Positions 43,353-52,635 of a stretch of DNA of 64,000 bases are shown in pieces (position 1 is the first letter of the stretch; each line of letters opens with the position of its first letter). The DNA lies in NCBI GenBank assembly GCA_964654605.1, contig CAZZLW010000069.1, positions 34,102 through 98,101 on the forward strand. Reading direction: 5' to 3'. Below the pieces are notes generated by a model. That model did no database searches, was not told the origin of the DNA, and saw nothing but the letters and a program-made list of their open reading frames with translations. Position numbers and translations under genes: made by a program. The DNA comes from Raineya sp964654605 (GTDB lineage Bacteria; Bacteroidota; Bacteroidia; Cytophagales; Thermonemataceae).

Positions 43353-44162
43353 ATGGAAGCACTTTTAGAAACCAGCAAATTTTTAGAAAGTAAGTTAAAA
43401 CTAAAACCCAAAATTGCCATTATTTTAGGAACAGGATTGGGCGAATTGGTAAATCACGTAGAAATAGAACAAACCATTCCTTATGGTAGTATTCCGAACT
43501 TTCCTGTTTCTACCGTTGAAAGCCATAAGGGCAAACTAATTATAGGCAGGCTTTCGGGCAAGGAAGTAATGATAATGCAAGGTAGATTTCATTACTACGA
43601 GGGCTACTCTATGGAGCAGGTAACTTTTCCTGTAAGAGTAATGAAATTGCTGGGCGTGGAGACCTTGCTTGTTTCCAATGCTTCGGGGGGCTTACACGAG
43701 TATATGGAAATTAGCGATTTACTTATTATCACCGACCATATCAACCTTTTACCCGAAAATCCTTTGCGTGGCAATCCTTATCCCAAGCTCGGACCGATGT
43801 TTCCCGATATGAGCGAGGCGTATGATAAAAAATTGATAGAAGAAGCTGAAAAAATTGCTCAAAGAGAAGGGATACGTTACCATAAAGGCGTGTATGTGAG
43901 CGTGCAAGGACCTAACCTTGAAACCAAAGCTGAATATAAATTTGTGCGAATTATTGGGGGAGATGTAGTGGGTATGAGTACGGTGCCTGAGGTGATTGTA
44001 GCCAATCATCAGGGAATGAGGTGTTTTGCTATTTCGGTTATTACTGACGTAGGACACGAAAGTAAAATTAAGAAAGTAGATATAGCCGATGTGATTGTCG
44101 CCGCTCAAAAAGCTCAACCCGCAATGATAAAGATTTTTAGTCAGCTCGTGAAAGTGTGTTGA
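43353..44162 (+). CDS. punA: Purine-nucleoside phosphorylase
   Basis: This 269-residue enzyme cleaves purine ribonucleosides with phosphate in nucleotide salvage. The trimeric PNP signatures are ILGTGLGELVNHVE (phosphate site), VESHKGKLIIGRL, MQGRFHYYEGYSMEQVTFPV, ETLLVSNASGGLHEYME and VGMSTVPEVIVANHQGMRC. Length and order are normal for the inosine/guanosine-type enzyme. It is a single plus-strand gene that converges with the CHASE2 gene. Confidence 0.95.
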   Translation: MEALLETSKFLESKLKLKPKIAIILGTGLGELVNHVEIEQTIPYGSIPNFPVSTVESHKGKLIIGRLSGKEVMIMQGRFHYYEGYSMEQVTFPVRVMKLLGVETLLVSNASGGLHEYMEISDLLIITDHINLLPENPLRGNPYPKLGPMFPDMSEAYDKKLIEEAEKIAQREGIRYHKGVYVSVQGPNLETKAEYKFVRIIGGDVVGMSTVPEVIVANHQGMRCFAISVITDVGHESKIKKVDIADVIVAAQKAQPAMIKIFSQLVKVC

Positions 44163-44245
44163 TAGTTGTTCTTTGAAAAGTACGCATAGTTTTTTGTGTG
44201 TAGCGATTTATGCAAAACTGCTTATTCCATAAGAAAAGATTGCCC

Positions 44246-45457
44246 TCATATTTCAAGATTTGCTTTGGAGGCATAAAGTTTTTTGAAAACAAAGTTCCCA
44301 AAACTTTTTATCAGAAACAAATATACGGAAAGGTATAGAATACTTACACCCACTTCAAAAATAAAAAATGTGAATATAGAAGTCAGAATAAGTATCAGAA
44401 CGTAATCAAGATAAGAAAGCCATTTTCTCAGTAGGTTTTGCTTTGAGTTATTTTTTTGTTTTTCGGTTTTGAAGGCTTGCACAGAAGCCAAGAAAAAGCC
44501 CACATACAGAAAAGCAACCAACCAAAAAGAAATTTTATTGTCTTTATTCACCAAAGCCAAATAAGTATTCAGCAAAATCAGTGAGCCTGCTGTGTCGCCG
44601 TAAATAGTTTGGTGGGTATCGTAAAGCGTAAAATCGCCAATGATGATAATTCTATTTTTCACATATTCCAAAATATCGTTTTCACTCATTGCTCCCGAAA
44701 GAATATTCTCCAAATTATCTACTTTGTAAGTTTCTTTTGCCAAGAAAAGGTCATAATTACGGATATGAAAATCTACAATAAAGGTGTTTAGAATATAATC
44801 GCCATTTATTTTATCAAAAAAATAGCCTTTTTCCAGCTTCTTTTTGTGTAAATATTCGTACATCAGCAGAGGGGTGGTTTTCAAGCTATCTTGTAAAACA
44901 AGTTTGAATTTGAGAAAAATATTATCGGGGGTGGCATAATCGGAAAGACCTCTTGGTACGTTTCTGAAAATGGGATATTCGGCTTTGCCTTCATCGTCTA
45001 AATGGTAACTTAGAATAATATTAGGGAGTTTTTCGAGGGCTTTGGCAAGTCTGAAATCATAAGAGAGACTATCGCCCTCGCAAAGATTGGCACTGGAAGA
45101 GTCGGCGAAATGTATATCACAAAGGATAAATTTCTGATTTTGAGGCTTTTTTCCAATAATTTCAAAAAATTGAGCTAATTTTTTTCTATGTACAATTGCC
45201 TCTTTGCCAATTACAAAGCCATTGGTATCCAGTTTGTCGGAAAGTTGTCTATCGTAAGCAACATTGATAAAAATAAAACTATCTTTGGGGGGCTTTCGCT
45301 CTAAACCTAACAAAATGTTCTTAATTTTTGCCCCATACTCAATAATAAGCATATCATCGCCGTGTACATAAGGCAAAGAAATAAGATAAAATGCAAAAAT
45401 AAGCATCAAAAAAGCATTGAGAGCGGCAAAAAGGTATTTCCAAAATTTTGGAGGCAT
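44246..45457 (-). CDS. CHASE2-domain membrane protein without a cytoplasmic effector domain
   Basis: This 403-residue protein has an N-terminal membrane helix (residues 10-30). An extracytoplasmic CHASE2 sensor region follows at about 35-300, with FIFINVAYDRQLSD, ILCDIHFADSSSA, NRIIIIGDFTLYDTHQTIYG and GDTAGSLILLNTYLALVN. Two or three C-terminal membrane segments (WLVAFLYVGFFLASVQAF, and 355-395) close the chain. CHASE2 is normally fused to cyclases, kinases or similar outputs; here the chain ends after the membrane segments. It abuts the FecR-like gene with no gap and is last in the caspase unit, suggesting a sensor for partner proteins. Confidence 0.85.
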   Translation of the reverse strand: MPPKFWKYLFAALNAFLMLIFAFYLISLPYVHGDDMLIIEYGAKIKNILLGLERKPPKDSFIFINVAYDRQLSDKLDTNGFVIGKEAIVHRKKLAQFFEIIGKKPQNQKFILCDIHFADSSSANLCEGDSLSYDFRLAKALEKLPNIILSYHLDDEGKAEYPIFRNVPRGLSDYATPDNIFLKFKLVLQDSLKTTPLLMYEYLHKKKLEKGYFFDKINGDYILNTFIVDFHIRNYDLFLAKETYKVDNLENILSGAMSENDILEYVKNRIIIIGDFTLYDTHQTIYGDTAGSLILLNTYLALVNKDNKISFWLVAFLYVGFFLASVQAFKTEKQKNNSKQNLLRKWLSYLDYVLILILTSIFTFFIFEVGVSILYLSVYLFLIKSFGNFVFKKLYASKANLEI

Positions 45458-46291
45458 TTATTTTGCAGGTCTTTGAATACCAAACTTTTGATAGAGCCAA
45501 TATTCTAATCCATCTTTTTCGCACTCACCAAATAGCTCGTTTGCCATATCTTTTGCCATTCCATAGAATAAATCGTAAGAGGCTAAATCCAATTTAGATT
45601 TATCAAGCATTTGAGCAAGTGGCTCTACACGCTCCCACAAACGTTTATCATCTACAAACTCCAACTGAAAGGCGGCGATTTTGGGAAATTCTTTGGCTTT
45701 GCTATCATAGAAATAAAGTCCTAAAATTTTCGTATCTTTGGGCGAAATGGGCTGTTCGTTGAGGCTAAAAATTTCTTTGGCAAGGAAATATAAATTTTCT
45801 TTTTCCCCGTAAAGTCGCTTATTGAAGGGGTCTTTTTCGGAGCTGTGCGACATTTGTAAAAAGAAAAAGCGATTTTCTTTATCTATGGCATACGCTGAAG
45901 CCACTTTTACGTGATATTTATCCCCATATACCCGAAAATTAGAGCCGAAATGATTTTGAAAATCCAAAGCATTGTTCAGTATGATGTTAGACCTTGTGCT
46001 AGCTTTCTTGGATTGTGGCATTAGGTCGTTAATGGTGTAGGCAAGTTCGCTGGTAGCATTTTTTTCTTTAGCAGAAAGCACCATTTGCCCTACTTTCTGA
46101 CTGCTTACAAGCATTACTGCCCCCTTACCAAAATACAATTTATCGGTACTGCTTACCTTATCGCCTTTTTTTAGCAAAACACCTGCCTTTTTTACTTCCC
46201 CCTTGACGTTCTGCACAATATAGAGGTCTTGGGCAAAAATATTGAAAGAGTACAAAAAGGCAAGAAAAAGTGCAAATAGATTACGCTTCAT
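45458..46291 (-). CDS. Exported FecR-like domain protein
   Basis: Using the ATG at 46291 (MKRNLFALFLAFLYSFNIFA signal), this is a 277-residue exported protein. The first 60 mature residues (LYIVQNVKGEVKKAGVLLKK, GDKVSSTDKLYFGKGAVMLV) have the strand pattern of a FecR-type domain. The remainder is helical and unrecognised. The longer open frame to 46348 would place 19 non-signal residues ahead of the signal peptide and is rejected. It lies 66 bp after the WD40 gene and directly abuts the CHASE2 gene. It likely acts in the periplasm as an adaptor; this is inference. Confidence 0.65.
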   Translation of the reverse strand: MKRNLFALFLAFLYSFNIFAQDLYIVQNVKGEVKKAGVLLKKGDKVSSTDKLYFGKGAVMLVSSQKVGQMVLSAKEKNATSELAYTINDLMPQSKKASTRSNIILNNALDFQNHFGSNFRVYGDKYHVKVASAYAIDKENRFFFLQMSHSSEKDPFNKRLYGEKENLYFLAKEIFSLNEQPISPKDTKILGLYFYDSKAKEFPKIAAFQLEFVDDKRLWERVEPLAQMLDKSKLDLASYDLFYGMAKDMANELFGECEKDGLEYWLYQKFGIQRPAK

Positions 46292-46357
46292 TAGTTTTTT
46301 GTTTTGGGTAAATTTAGAAACTTTCGTTAAGTTTTGCAAATTCTTCAAAATTCTACT

Positions 46358-47554
46358 TCAATTACTCAATTGCCGAAGTTTCTGATAAATTGCATCAGGG
46401 TTATAATGCTTGAAAATGCTAGGCTCGTGTGTATAAGGCACTCCAAGAGAATTGTTATAGTCCTGCAAACGAATATTTTTGTTTTCTATTTGATTTTTAG
46501 CCTTTTCAGTGGCAGAATAAGTGCCATCAGGTGAGAAAATAATCATTCCATCGGTGCTATGCAGGAAAGTGAGATATAAATTTCCCGAACTCATCTCGTA
46601 AGTTCTTATAGCTCCTTTTTTATCAATAGTAAGTAAATATTTTCCGTTAGCAGTTATATTAAAACTATGGAAATCAAGAGTATTTTGCAATTTAGTTTTT
46701 AGTTTCCCTGAAAGGCTGAAAACTCCTCCTAAACTATTTCCATATACGGCTATTTCTTTTTGGTTAGGGGAAATGCAAATGGCTCTACCTATCCCTATGG
46801 ATTCATCATTAATTTCTCGTAAGAAAATTTCTTTATCAGGAGAATCCATCTTTATCAGCGTAGCTCCGATTTCATCGGCGGCAACGGCAAAATATTTACC
46901 ATCGGCAGAAAAAGAATAGTCGTGTACTGAGCCATCGGCGGTTTCAGGATAATGATGATCTTGTTTTTTTCGTGTTTTATGATTGATAAAGGCAAAACCT
47001 GGTCCAGGTTTGGTAAGCACTATCCACTCGGAGTTGGGAGAAATATAAATATGATTGGCATAAATAATGTCGTTTATTTCATACAATAGCTGATTGTTTT
47101 GAATATCCCAGACCTTCACTTTATTATAGTCTTGCTCCAGCATAAATGCCACAAAAGATAAATCAGGAGCAATGGCTATTGAATGAATAGCTTTTTTAGC
47201 AGAAATAGGCAATTGAAATTTTTTCACAATTTGTCTTGTTTGGGCATTCCAGACTTCAAAGTGATTGGCTTTATTTTGTACCAAAAGCAATACCTGTTTG
47301 TGGTTTTTATCGCTCCAATCGTGTATAATACCTTTTATTTGATATTGCTTGATAAACTCGCCTTTTGCCAAATCCCATACCTTGAAATAGTTGTTGGTAC
47401 TATTTCGGTGCATAGTAATCATTATATTTTTCTGCTCCAAAGGAACAGCAATACTATGCCAATAATCATTTTTGGAGGTATAAGGTTCTTGCTCTTGGGC
47501 GAGCAATAAATGCCAACAGCAAAAAAGGAGAATAAACAAAGAAAAGGTACGCAT
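46358..47554 (-). CDS. Exported WD40-like propeller protein, caspase-less relative of the next gene
   Basis: This 398-residue protein has a signal peptide (FSLFILLFCCWHLLLAQ). Its WD40/YVTN-like repeats include blocks such as YFKVWDLAKGEFIKQY, FEVWNAQTRQIVKKF and VKVWDIQNNQLLYE. The last 60 residues (MIIFSPDGTYSATEKA ... YNPDAIYQKLRQL) align by eye with the region of the neighbouring protein that precedes its caspase domain (AVMTPDGYYYAEKN ... YNRPDIVLERIGL). It therefore looks like the sensor half without the protease. It follows that gene after 17 bp on the same strand. Confidence 0.78.
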   Translation of the reverse strand: MRTFSLFILLFCCWHLLLAQEQEPYTSKNDYWHSIAVPLEQKNIMITMHRNSTNNYFKVWDLAKGEFIKQYQIKGIIHDWSDKNHKQVLLLVQNKANHFEVWNAQTRQIVKKFQLPISAKKAIHSIAIAPDLSFVAFMLEQDYNKVKVWDIQNNQLLYEINDIIYANHIYISPNSEWIVLTKPGPGFAFINHKTRKKQDHHYPETADGSVHDYSFSADGKYFAVAADEIGATLIKMDSPDKEIFLREINDESIGIGRAICISPNQKEIAVYGNSLGGVFSLSGKLKTKLQNTLDFHSFNITANGKYLLTIDKKGAIRTYEMSSGNLYLTFLHSTDGMIIFSPDGTYSATEKAKNQIENKNIRLQDYNNSLGVPYTHEPSIFKHYNPDAIYQKLRQLSN

Positions 47555-47571
47555 AATGTTCTATTTTTTTA

Positions 47572-50500
47572 TTACCAAATTCTAAAATCATTCACTAAGT
47601 TTTCTATGCGTGAGGTGGGTTGTTGCAAGCCGCCTGTCAGTTTGGGTACTGATTCGTAGAGATATTTCTGCAACTCCGATAGCATTACTGCTCCATCTTT
47701 GTTGCTATCTGCCTCGCCGCTCTGCAAACCTTGTAGCAAGCAATACGTAAAAGCTCCATTCTGCCATTTATCGCTCTCCTGTGCCAGCTCTACACCTGCC
47801 GCCGCCGATAGCACCGTTGCCCCCACACCTTTCCGTAAATCTGTAAATAATTGCTTGCTCAATTCGTAACTATTCGCTAAACCCACATTCTTATTTTTGA
47901 TATTTGTCCCAAAATTCCGAAACTTCAAGCCCTCTTTTTGCAAACTTTCGCTTTGGCTCGCTTGGGTTATCTCGTCTTTATCTATCTCTCCACTATGGCA
48001 AGCATCTATCATCAATAGCCGCTGACGAGCAGGTACGCTCTCTATCAATTCCTCTAATTCCTCATAACGCAAACCCTTTGCAGAAGGATTTCCAAAATCT
48101 ACTTCATAAGTTGCTAAATAGTAGTCGTAGTCCTTATCCAGCAAGCCGTGTCCCGAAACAAATATCCACACTACATCATCTACACTGCTCCGAGCTAATT
48201 TCTGCTTCAATGCCTGCACCTGCTCTCGGCTTACGTCTTTATTAAACAAGGCATAGTGCTTTACTTCGCTAAATACCCCTTTTTGTGTTTGCAACATCTT
48301 TGCCAAATCTTCTCCATCTTTGCGGGCATACTTCAAGTTCATTTGCGAGTTGGCGTACTCACTGACACCTATCGTTACCAAATGCAAAACGGGCTTGCGT
48401 GGTACAGCTGGCTCATAATCAACTTCTATACGCTCTTTCAAACTTTCTACTCCTTTTTCGTTCAGGACGCTTACTTCTATCAAGTTTCTACCCTGCGATA
48501 AGGCAATTTGCAAGTTTTCGCTATATTTCTGTGTTTTCTTTTCTCTTAAACTCTTGCCTTGCTTGCCGTAAAGTGGCACACCATTCACATATACATTGAG
48601 CCTATCCAAAGCATAGCGAGCATCTTGCGTGCTAACGGCTAATTCGTAAATGGGTGTTTTGCTAATTTCAAAATACCCTTTACGTTTTGGGAAATCTACT
48701 TCGGGAACATTGAAAGAGCGGTCTTTTTCAAAGTTTTTGGGGTCAAAATTGAGTTTTTTCAGGCGTTTTTCGTAGGCTTTGCGATAGCTTTCTATCAGTT
48801 CTTTGGGGGCAAGCCCGATACGCTCCAAGACTATATCAGGACGATTGTACTGCAAATCAAATTGGTCAAAATCGTATATTTTGAGCCCTACTCTGAACTT
48901 AATTTTATCCAAAATATTTTTTTCGGCATAATAATACCCGTCAGGGGTCATTACGGCAAAATGAGCAAATTCGGGATTTTTATCATCTTGCACAGAAAAT
49001 AAAGTAAATTGAAGTTGAAAGGAAGTAGCGTCCCAAAATTTCTTGGTGTAATTGTCTTCGGTAACTATCCATTTACCCAAGCGTTCTATGCGTCTGATGT
49101 CCTCTTGCTCGCTCTGAAAAGATTGCTTTTTTTCAAAGTTGCTTATCTGCCAAACCTGCACTTGCCCTGTTCTATCTGCGGCAAAAATTCTTTGTGTCTG
49201 GACATCATAGAAAACCTCTAAAAAAACATTTTGAGCATAGGCTATCTGATGAATTTCCTTTTTTTGAGCAATATCAAACACACTCAAATACTCTTTGCCT
49301 TTCTCAAAGAAAAGGGTTAGCAAAAATTTACTATCTTTGGTGAGGATAGGCTTGTTCAAGAAGCGATTTTTGGTTTCCCAAATCACCTGATTATTGCTTA
49401 TTTTTCTAAGTTGTGCTTCGGACTGCAAAGCATCTGCCGTGAGCATAAGGTCGTCTTTCCAGCTAACAAGTGGCAAATGGCTATTGATTTTTTTCAATAT
49501 TTTATTGTTTTTTACATCAACAATCGTATAAGTCCATTGATTAGCCTCGCCTCTGGCAAACATCACTTGCTTTTTCTGATGATTATACTTCCGCAGATAG
49601 CCAAGATTTTCGCCGAGATTCAAGTTAAAAGCCTCTTTGAATGATAAATCTTTGATTTGAAAGGCTTTTAGCTGAAAAGTTCCTTCTGCAATTTGTCGGG
49701 TAGTTGAGTAGTTTTCCAAAACAATATTTTCATCAAAATCAAAAGCAACTTCATAGTGCTTATCTTTTTTGAAAGTGAAAAAATCGGATTGCTTTTTCTT
49801 GTTAGATTCCACGTGTTTGCCAAGAGAAGCTATATCAAAAAAAATGAAAGGTTGTTCGGTATGGTCTTGCAAGAAATACCAAATTTTGTTATCCACGAAA
49901 TCGGGCAGAAATAAAGCATTTGCCTTGCCCCACTTGAAAGTTTTTTGCTTTTGGGTGTCAAATTCTACGGGGTATCCTTGCGAAAAATACAGAAATCGGC
50001 TATCGGCAAAAGCATACAAAGGAGATACGTGAAATTTTTCTCCTTGAATAGCTATGACTTGCGTTTTCCCTGTATTCAGGTCGTAGCTATAATGCTCTCC
50101 ATTTTCGTAGTAGGTAATTTTATCCTCTCCGATGCTAATTTTAGAAATTTCCCTACTTTTTTCAAGTATAATCTTTCTTTGATTGAGATTGAAAAAGGTA
50201 CGCCCCTTAAAATGCTTCACAACGGCATAGCCAAAATCATTGAAATCTACCTCTACAAAACGTTGAGGCTCTACCTTAAAATTTTGGACAACTTCATAAT
50301 TTGCCAAATTGATGAAAGAAATTTCACCCTTAAAAAAACTATGAGCGGCTAAATATCTGGCATCAGAATCTACCCAAAAATAATCTGCCTGAAAGTTTAA
50401 TATCTTTTGTTCATTTTCTTTGGTTTTGAAATGCTTTGTACCAATGAGCGTTTTTCCTTCTCCCGATGATACAAAAAGCATTTTATCTTTCAGAAAGCGA

Positions 50501-50889
50501 ATAATAGGAAAATCTTTTCGGGGCAAAATCACAGCTTTGAAAGGGACAACCTTTGAGCCTTCGGGTTTTTCTAAGTTGAAAAGAAAAGTGGTATCAATCG
50601 TTTCCAAATAAACCTGTTTCGGATTGCCAATGAAGCTAATATTTTGATAGCCTGCTCCGCTGTTGTTTTCTAAAAAAATGGATTTTAGTAAGGCTTTTTT
50701 TTGCAAATCCCATATTTTCAGGTATCCATTTTCAACCGAAGCCATTAAATTGGCAGGGCGATAGACCTTGTATAGTCGCGTTGTATATTGATGTGGCGAT
50801 TGAAGTACGATTTCTGCCTTATCTGCTTGCCCCAAACAAACAAGGCTTAGTAGCATTGAAGTCAAGAAAGTAAAACGAAATGAAATCAT
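47572..50889 (-). CDS. Exported WD40-repeat protein with C-terminal caspase (peptidase C14) domain
   Basis: This 1105-residue protein has a signal peptide (MISFRFTFLTSMLLSLVCLG) and WD40-like repeats from about 30 to 650. A linker with SPxYELAV/SLREKK beta-sandwich features follows, then a caspase p20-type domain from about 835 to the end. Catalytic residues are visible: His in VWIFVSGHGLLDKDYDYYLA (about 911) and Cys in LLMIDACHSGEI (about 964), the classic caspase/metacaspase dyad. VLHLVTIGVSEYANSQMNLK marks the first strand. It is the first gene of a four-gene minus-strand unit. The signal places the protease outside the cytoplasm. Confidence 0.88.
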   Translation of the reverse strand: MISFRFTFLTSMLLSLVCLGQADKAEIVLQSPHQYTTRLYKVYRPANLMASVENGYLKIWDLQKKALLKSIFLENNSGAGYQNISFIGNPKQVYLETIDTTFLFNLEKPEGSKVVPFKAVILPRKDFPIIRFLKDKMLFVSSGEGKTLIGTKHFKTKENEQKILNFQADYFWVDSDARYLAAHSFFKGEISFINLANYEVVQNFKVEPQRFVEVDFNDFGYAVVKHFKGRTFFNLNQRKIILEKSREISKISIGEDKITYYENGEHYSYDLNTGKTQVIAIQGEKFHVSPLYAFADSRFLYFSQGYPVEFDTQKQKTFKWGKANALFLPDFVDNKIWYFLQDHTEQPFIFFDIASLGKHVESNKKKQSDFFTFKKDKHYEVAFDFDENIVLENYSTTRQIAEGTFQLKAFQIKDLSFKEAFNLNLGENLGYLRKYNHQKKQVMFARGEANQWTYTIVDVKNNKILKKINSHLPLVSWKDDLMLTADALQSEAQLRKISNNQVIWETKNRFLNKPILTKDSKFLLTLFFEKGKEYLSVFDIAQKKEIHQIAYAQNVFLEVFYDVQTQRIFAADRTGQVQVWQISNFEKKQSFQSEQEDIRRIERLGKWIVTEDNYTKKFWDATSFQLQFTLFSVQDDKNPEFAHFAVMTPDGYYYAEKNILDKIKFRVGLKIYDFDQFDLQYNRPDIVLERIGLAPKELIESYRKAYEKRLKKLNFDPKNFEKDRSFNVPEVDFPKRKGYFEISKTPIYELAVSTQDARYALDRLNVYVNGVPLYGKQGKSLREKKTQKYSENLQIALSQGRNLIEVSVLNEKGVESLKERIEVDYEPAVPRKPVLHLVTIGVSEYANSQMNLKYARKDGEDLAKMLQTQKGVFSEVKHYALFNKDVSREQVQALKQKLARSSVDDVVWIFVSGHGLLDKDYDYYLATYEVDFGNPSAKGLRYEELEELIESVPARQRLLMIDACHSGEIDKDEITQASQSESLQKEGLKFRNFGTNIKNKNVGLANSYELSKQLFTDLRKGVGATVLSAAAGVELAQESDKWQNGAFTYCLLQGLQSGEADSNKDGAVMLSELQKYLYESVPKLTGGLQQPTSRIENLVNDFRIW

Positions 50890-50908
50890 TATTTTGAAAG
50901 TTTGGTTT

Positions 50909-50940
50909 CAAAGATAATGGCATAAGTTTAGAAAATGAAA
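50909..50940 (-). promoter_or_regulatory. Probable promoter of the WD40/caspase unit
   Basis: The minus strand reads TTTC (50940-50937), 20 bp, then TATCTTTG (50916-50909); the -7 box is a full match and the -33 box is one base off. It lies about 20 bp before the ATG at 50889, so the leader RNA would be very short. Confidence 0.55.
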
Positions 50941-51122
50941 AAATGGATATTTAGCCAAAACAATCTTTTATGAAAATCTTGTGAAAAGAGTAGAATAGTT
51001 GTCCCCTAAAAGTACACAAAAAAAATGACAATCAAAATCTTGTTTGTAAAAAATGTGAAAAAATTTGCAAGAAGATGAGCAAAATGACAAAAAACTTGTG
51101 ATATACGCACACAGATGTAACA

Positions 51123-51155
51123 AGCGATGTTATCGCACATAGCGACAACACCGCT
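51123..51155 (-). other. RNA hairpin in the gap behind ugd
   Basis: On the minus-strand RNA, AGCGGUGUUGUCGC pairs with GCGAUAACAUCGCU over 14 consecutive pairs, two of them G-U; on the plus strand the same positions mismatch. That pattern supports function in the minus transcript. No T-run follows. The rest of the 374-bp gap (50890-51263) is AT-rich with no gene. Confidence 0.4.
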
Positions 51156-51263
51156 CTATAAAATTTTTTAAGGAATGACTATTGGGGAAAGATAAAAACT
51201 TTTGAAGGGTACTAAAAAGAGCAAGCTGGTTTGGGTTACTCTCCGCCAAATGCCCTGATAAAT

Positions 51264-52562
51264 TTATCTGCCAATGCTTACATAATGAAAACCCATATCT
51301 TTCATTTCTTGGGGTTCGTAGAGGTTTCTGCCGTCAAAGATTGCCTTATTTTTGAGCAAAGAAGCTACTACTTCAAAATCGGGGGTACGGAATACAGGCC
51401 ACTCGGTCATTATCAGTAGGGCATCAGAATTGAGTAATGCACCATAAGGACTTTCGGCGTATTCAATTTTATCTCCAAGCAGTTGTTTAACATTGTTCAT
51501 AGCTTCGGGATCGTAGGCACGAACTTTGGCACCAAGCTCCAGTAAAATACGGATATTATCCAGAGCAGGAGCTTCACGAATATCATCGGTATAAGGCTTG
51601 AAGGCAAGTCCCCAAACAGCAATTTGTTTATCTTTTAAATTTCCGCCAAAATAGTTTTTGAGCGGCTCAATAAGTTTGGTTTTTTGTGAGGCATTTACTG
51701 CCATTACAGATTTTAAGATTTTGAAATCGTACCGATTATCTTCGGCAGTTTTGGCAAGAGCCTGCACATCTTTGGGGAAACAACTTCCCCCGTAGCCCAC
51801 CCCTGCGAATAAAAACCTTTTGCCTATACGCGAATCTGCCCCTATGCCTCGGCGAATATCATCTACATTTGCTCCAACCTTTTCGCAAAGATTGGCTATT
51901 TCGTTCATAAAAGTAATTTTGGTAGCCAAAAAAGCATTGGCGGCGTATTTGGTCATTTCGGCGGAGCGTTCCGACATAAAAATGATAGGATTGCCCTGCC
52001 TTACAAAAGGCAAATACAACTGCTCCATAATTTTTTTGGCTTTCTCCGAGCTTGTACCAATAACAATTCTATCAGGCTTCATAAAATCTTCTACCGCAAC
52101 GCCTTCACGCAAAAATTCGGGGTTTGAAACTACATCAAATTCACAGGTTGCGTTTCGGGCAATTCGTTCTCGTACCATTTCGGCTGTTCCTACGGGTACG
52201 GTGCTTTTATCTACCACTACCACATAGTTTTTGATGAGTTTGCCCAAGTCATCGGCTACCCCCAAAATATATTTCAAATCCGCAGAGCCGTCTTCATCAG
52301 GAGGGGTGGGCAGTGCTAAAAAAATAATTTTGGCATCTTCAATGCCTTCGGCAAGGCTGGTGGTAAATTTGAGCCTACCTTGGGCAGTGTTCCGATTGAA
52401 AAGAATATCTAATCCAGGCTCATAAATAGGAATAATGCCCGATTGGAGTTTTTTTACTTTCTCTTCGTTGATATCTACACAAGTAACGGTATTACCTGTT
52501 TCGGCAAGGCAAGTACCTGTAACTAAACCCACATAACCTGTTCCGACTACGGCTATTTTCAT
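51264..52562 (-). CDS. ugd: UDP-glucose 6-dehydrogenase
   Basis: This 432-residue enzyme (from ATG 52562, MKIAVVGTGYVGLVTGTCLA) oxidises UDP-glucose to UDP-glucuronate for surface polysaccharide. The Rossmann fold is followed by VVDKSTVPVGTAEMV, SNPEFLREGVAVEDFMKPDR, the catalytic Cys region FAGVGYGGSCFPKDVQAL and KPYTDDIREAPALD. The open frame to 52625 is not used because the promoter at 52604-52634 lies within it. It diverges from nuoH. Confidence 0.95.
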   Translation of the reverse strand: MKIAVVGTGYVGLVTGTCLAETGNTVTCVDINEEKVKKLQSGIIPIYEPGLDILFNRNTAQGRLKFTTSLAEGIEDAKIIFLALPTPPDEDGSADLKYILGVADDLGKLIKNYVVVVDKSTVPVGTAEMVRERIARNATCEFDVVSNPEFLREGVAVEDFMKPDRIVIGTSSEKAKKIMEQLYLPFVRQGNPIIFMSERSAEMTKYAANAFLATKITFMNEIANLCEKVGANVDDIRRGIGADSRIGKRFLFAGVGYGGSCFPKDVQALAKTAEDNRYDFKILKSVMAVNASQKTKLIEPLKNYFGGNLKDKQIAVWGLAFKPYTDDIREAPALDNIRILLELGAKVRAYDPEAMNNVKQLLGDKIEYAESPYGALLNSDALLIMTEWPVFRTPDFEVVASLLKNKAIFDGRNLYEPQEMKDMGFHYVSIGR

Positions 52563-52603
52563 AATTTTTCGCTTTTTTGATGATTTTTTTCGTAAAATTG
52601 TCG

Positions 52604-52634
52604 CAAAAATAGATAACTTTCTCAAAAAGGCAAA
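52604..52634 (-). promoter_or_regulatory. Promoter of ugd
   Basis: TTTG (52634-52631), 19 bp, then TATTTTTG (52611-52604) on the minus strand is a full consensus match, 42 bp before the ugd ATG. It reaches to within 2 bp of the nuoH start (52636), so the two divergent 5' regions are intertwined. Confidence 0.7.
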
Positions 52635-52635
52635 A

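Noticed and set aside
52563..52625. Upstream extension of ugd to 52625
   Set aside because: It covers the ugd promoter and adds 21 Lys/Arg-rich residues before the Rossmann-fold start MKIAVVGTGYVG.
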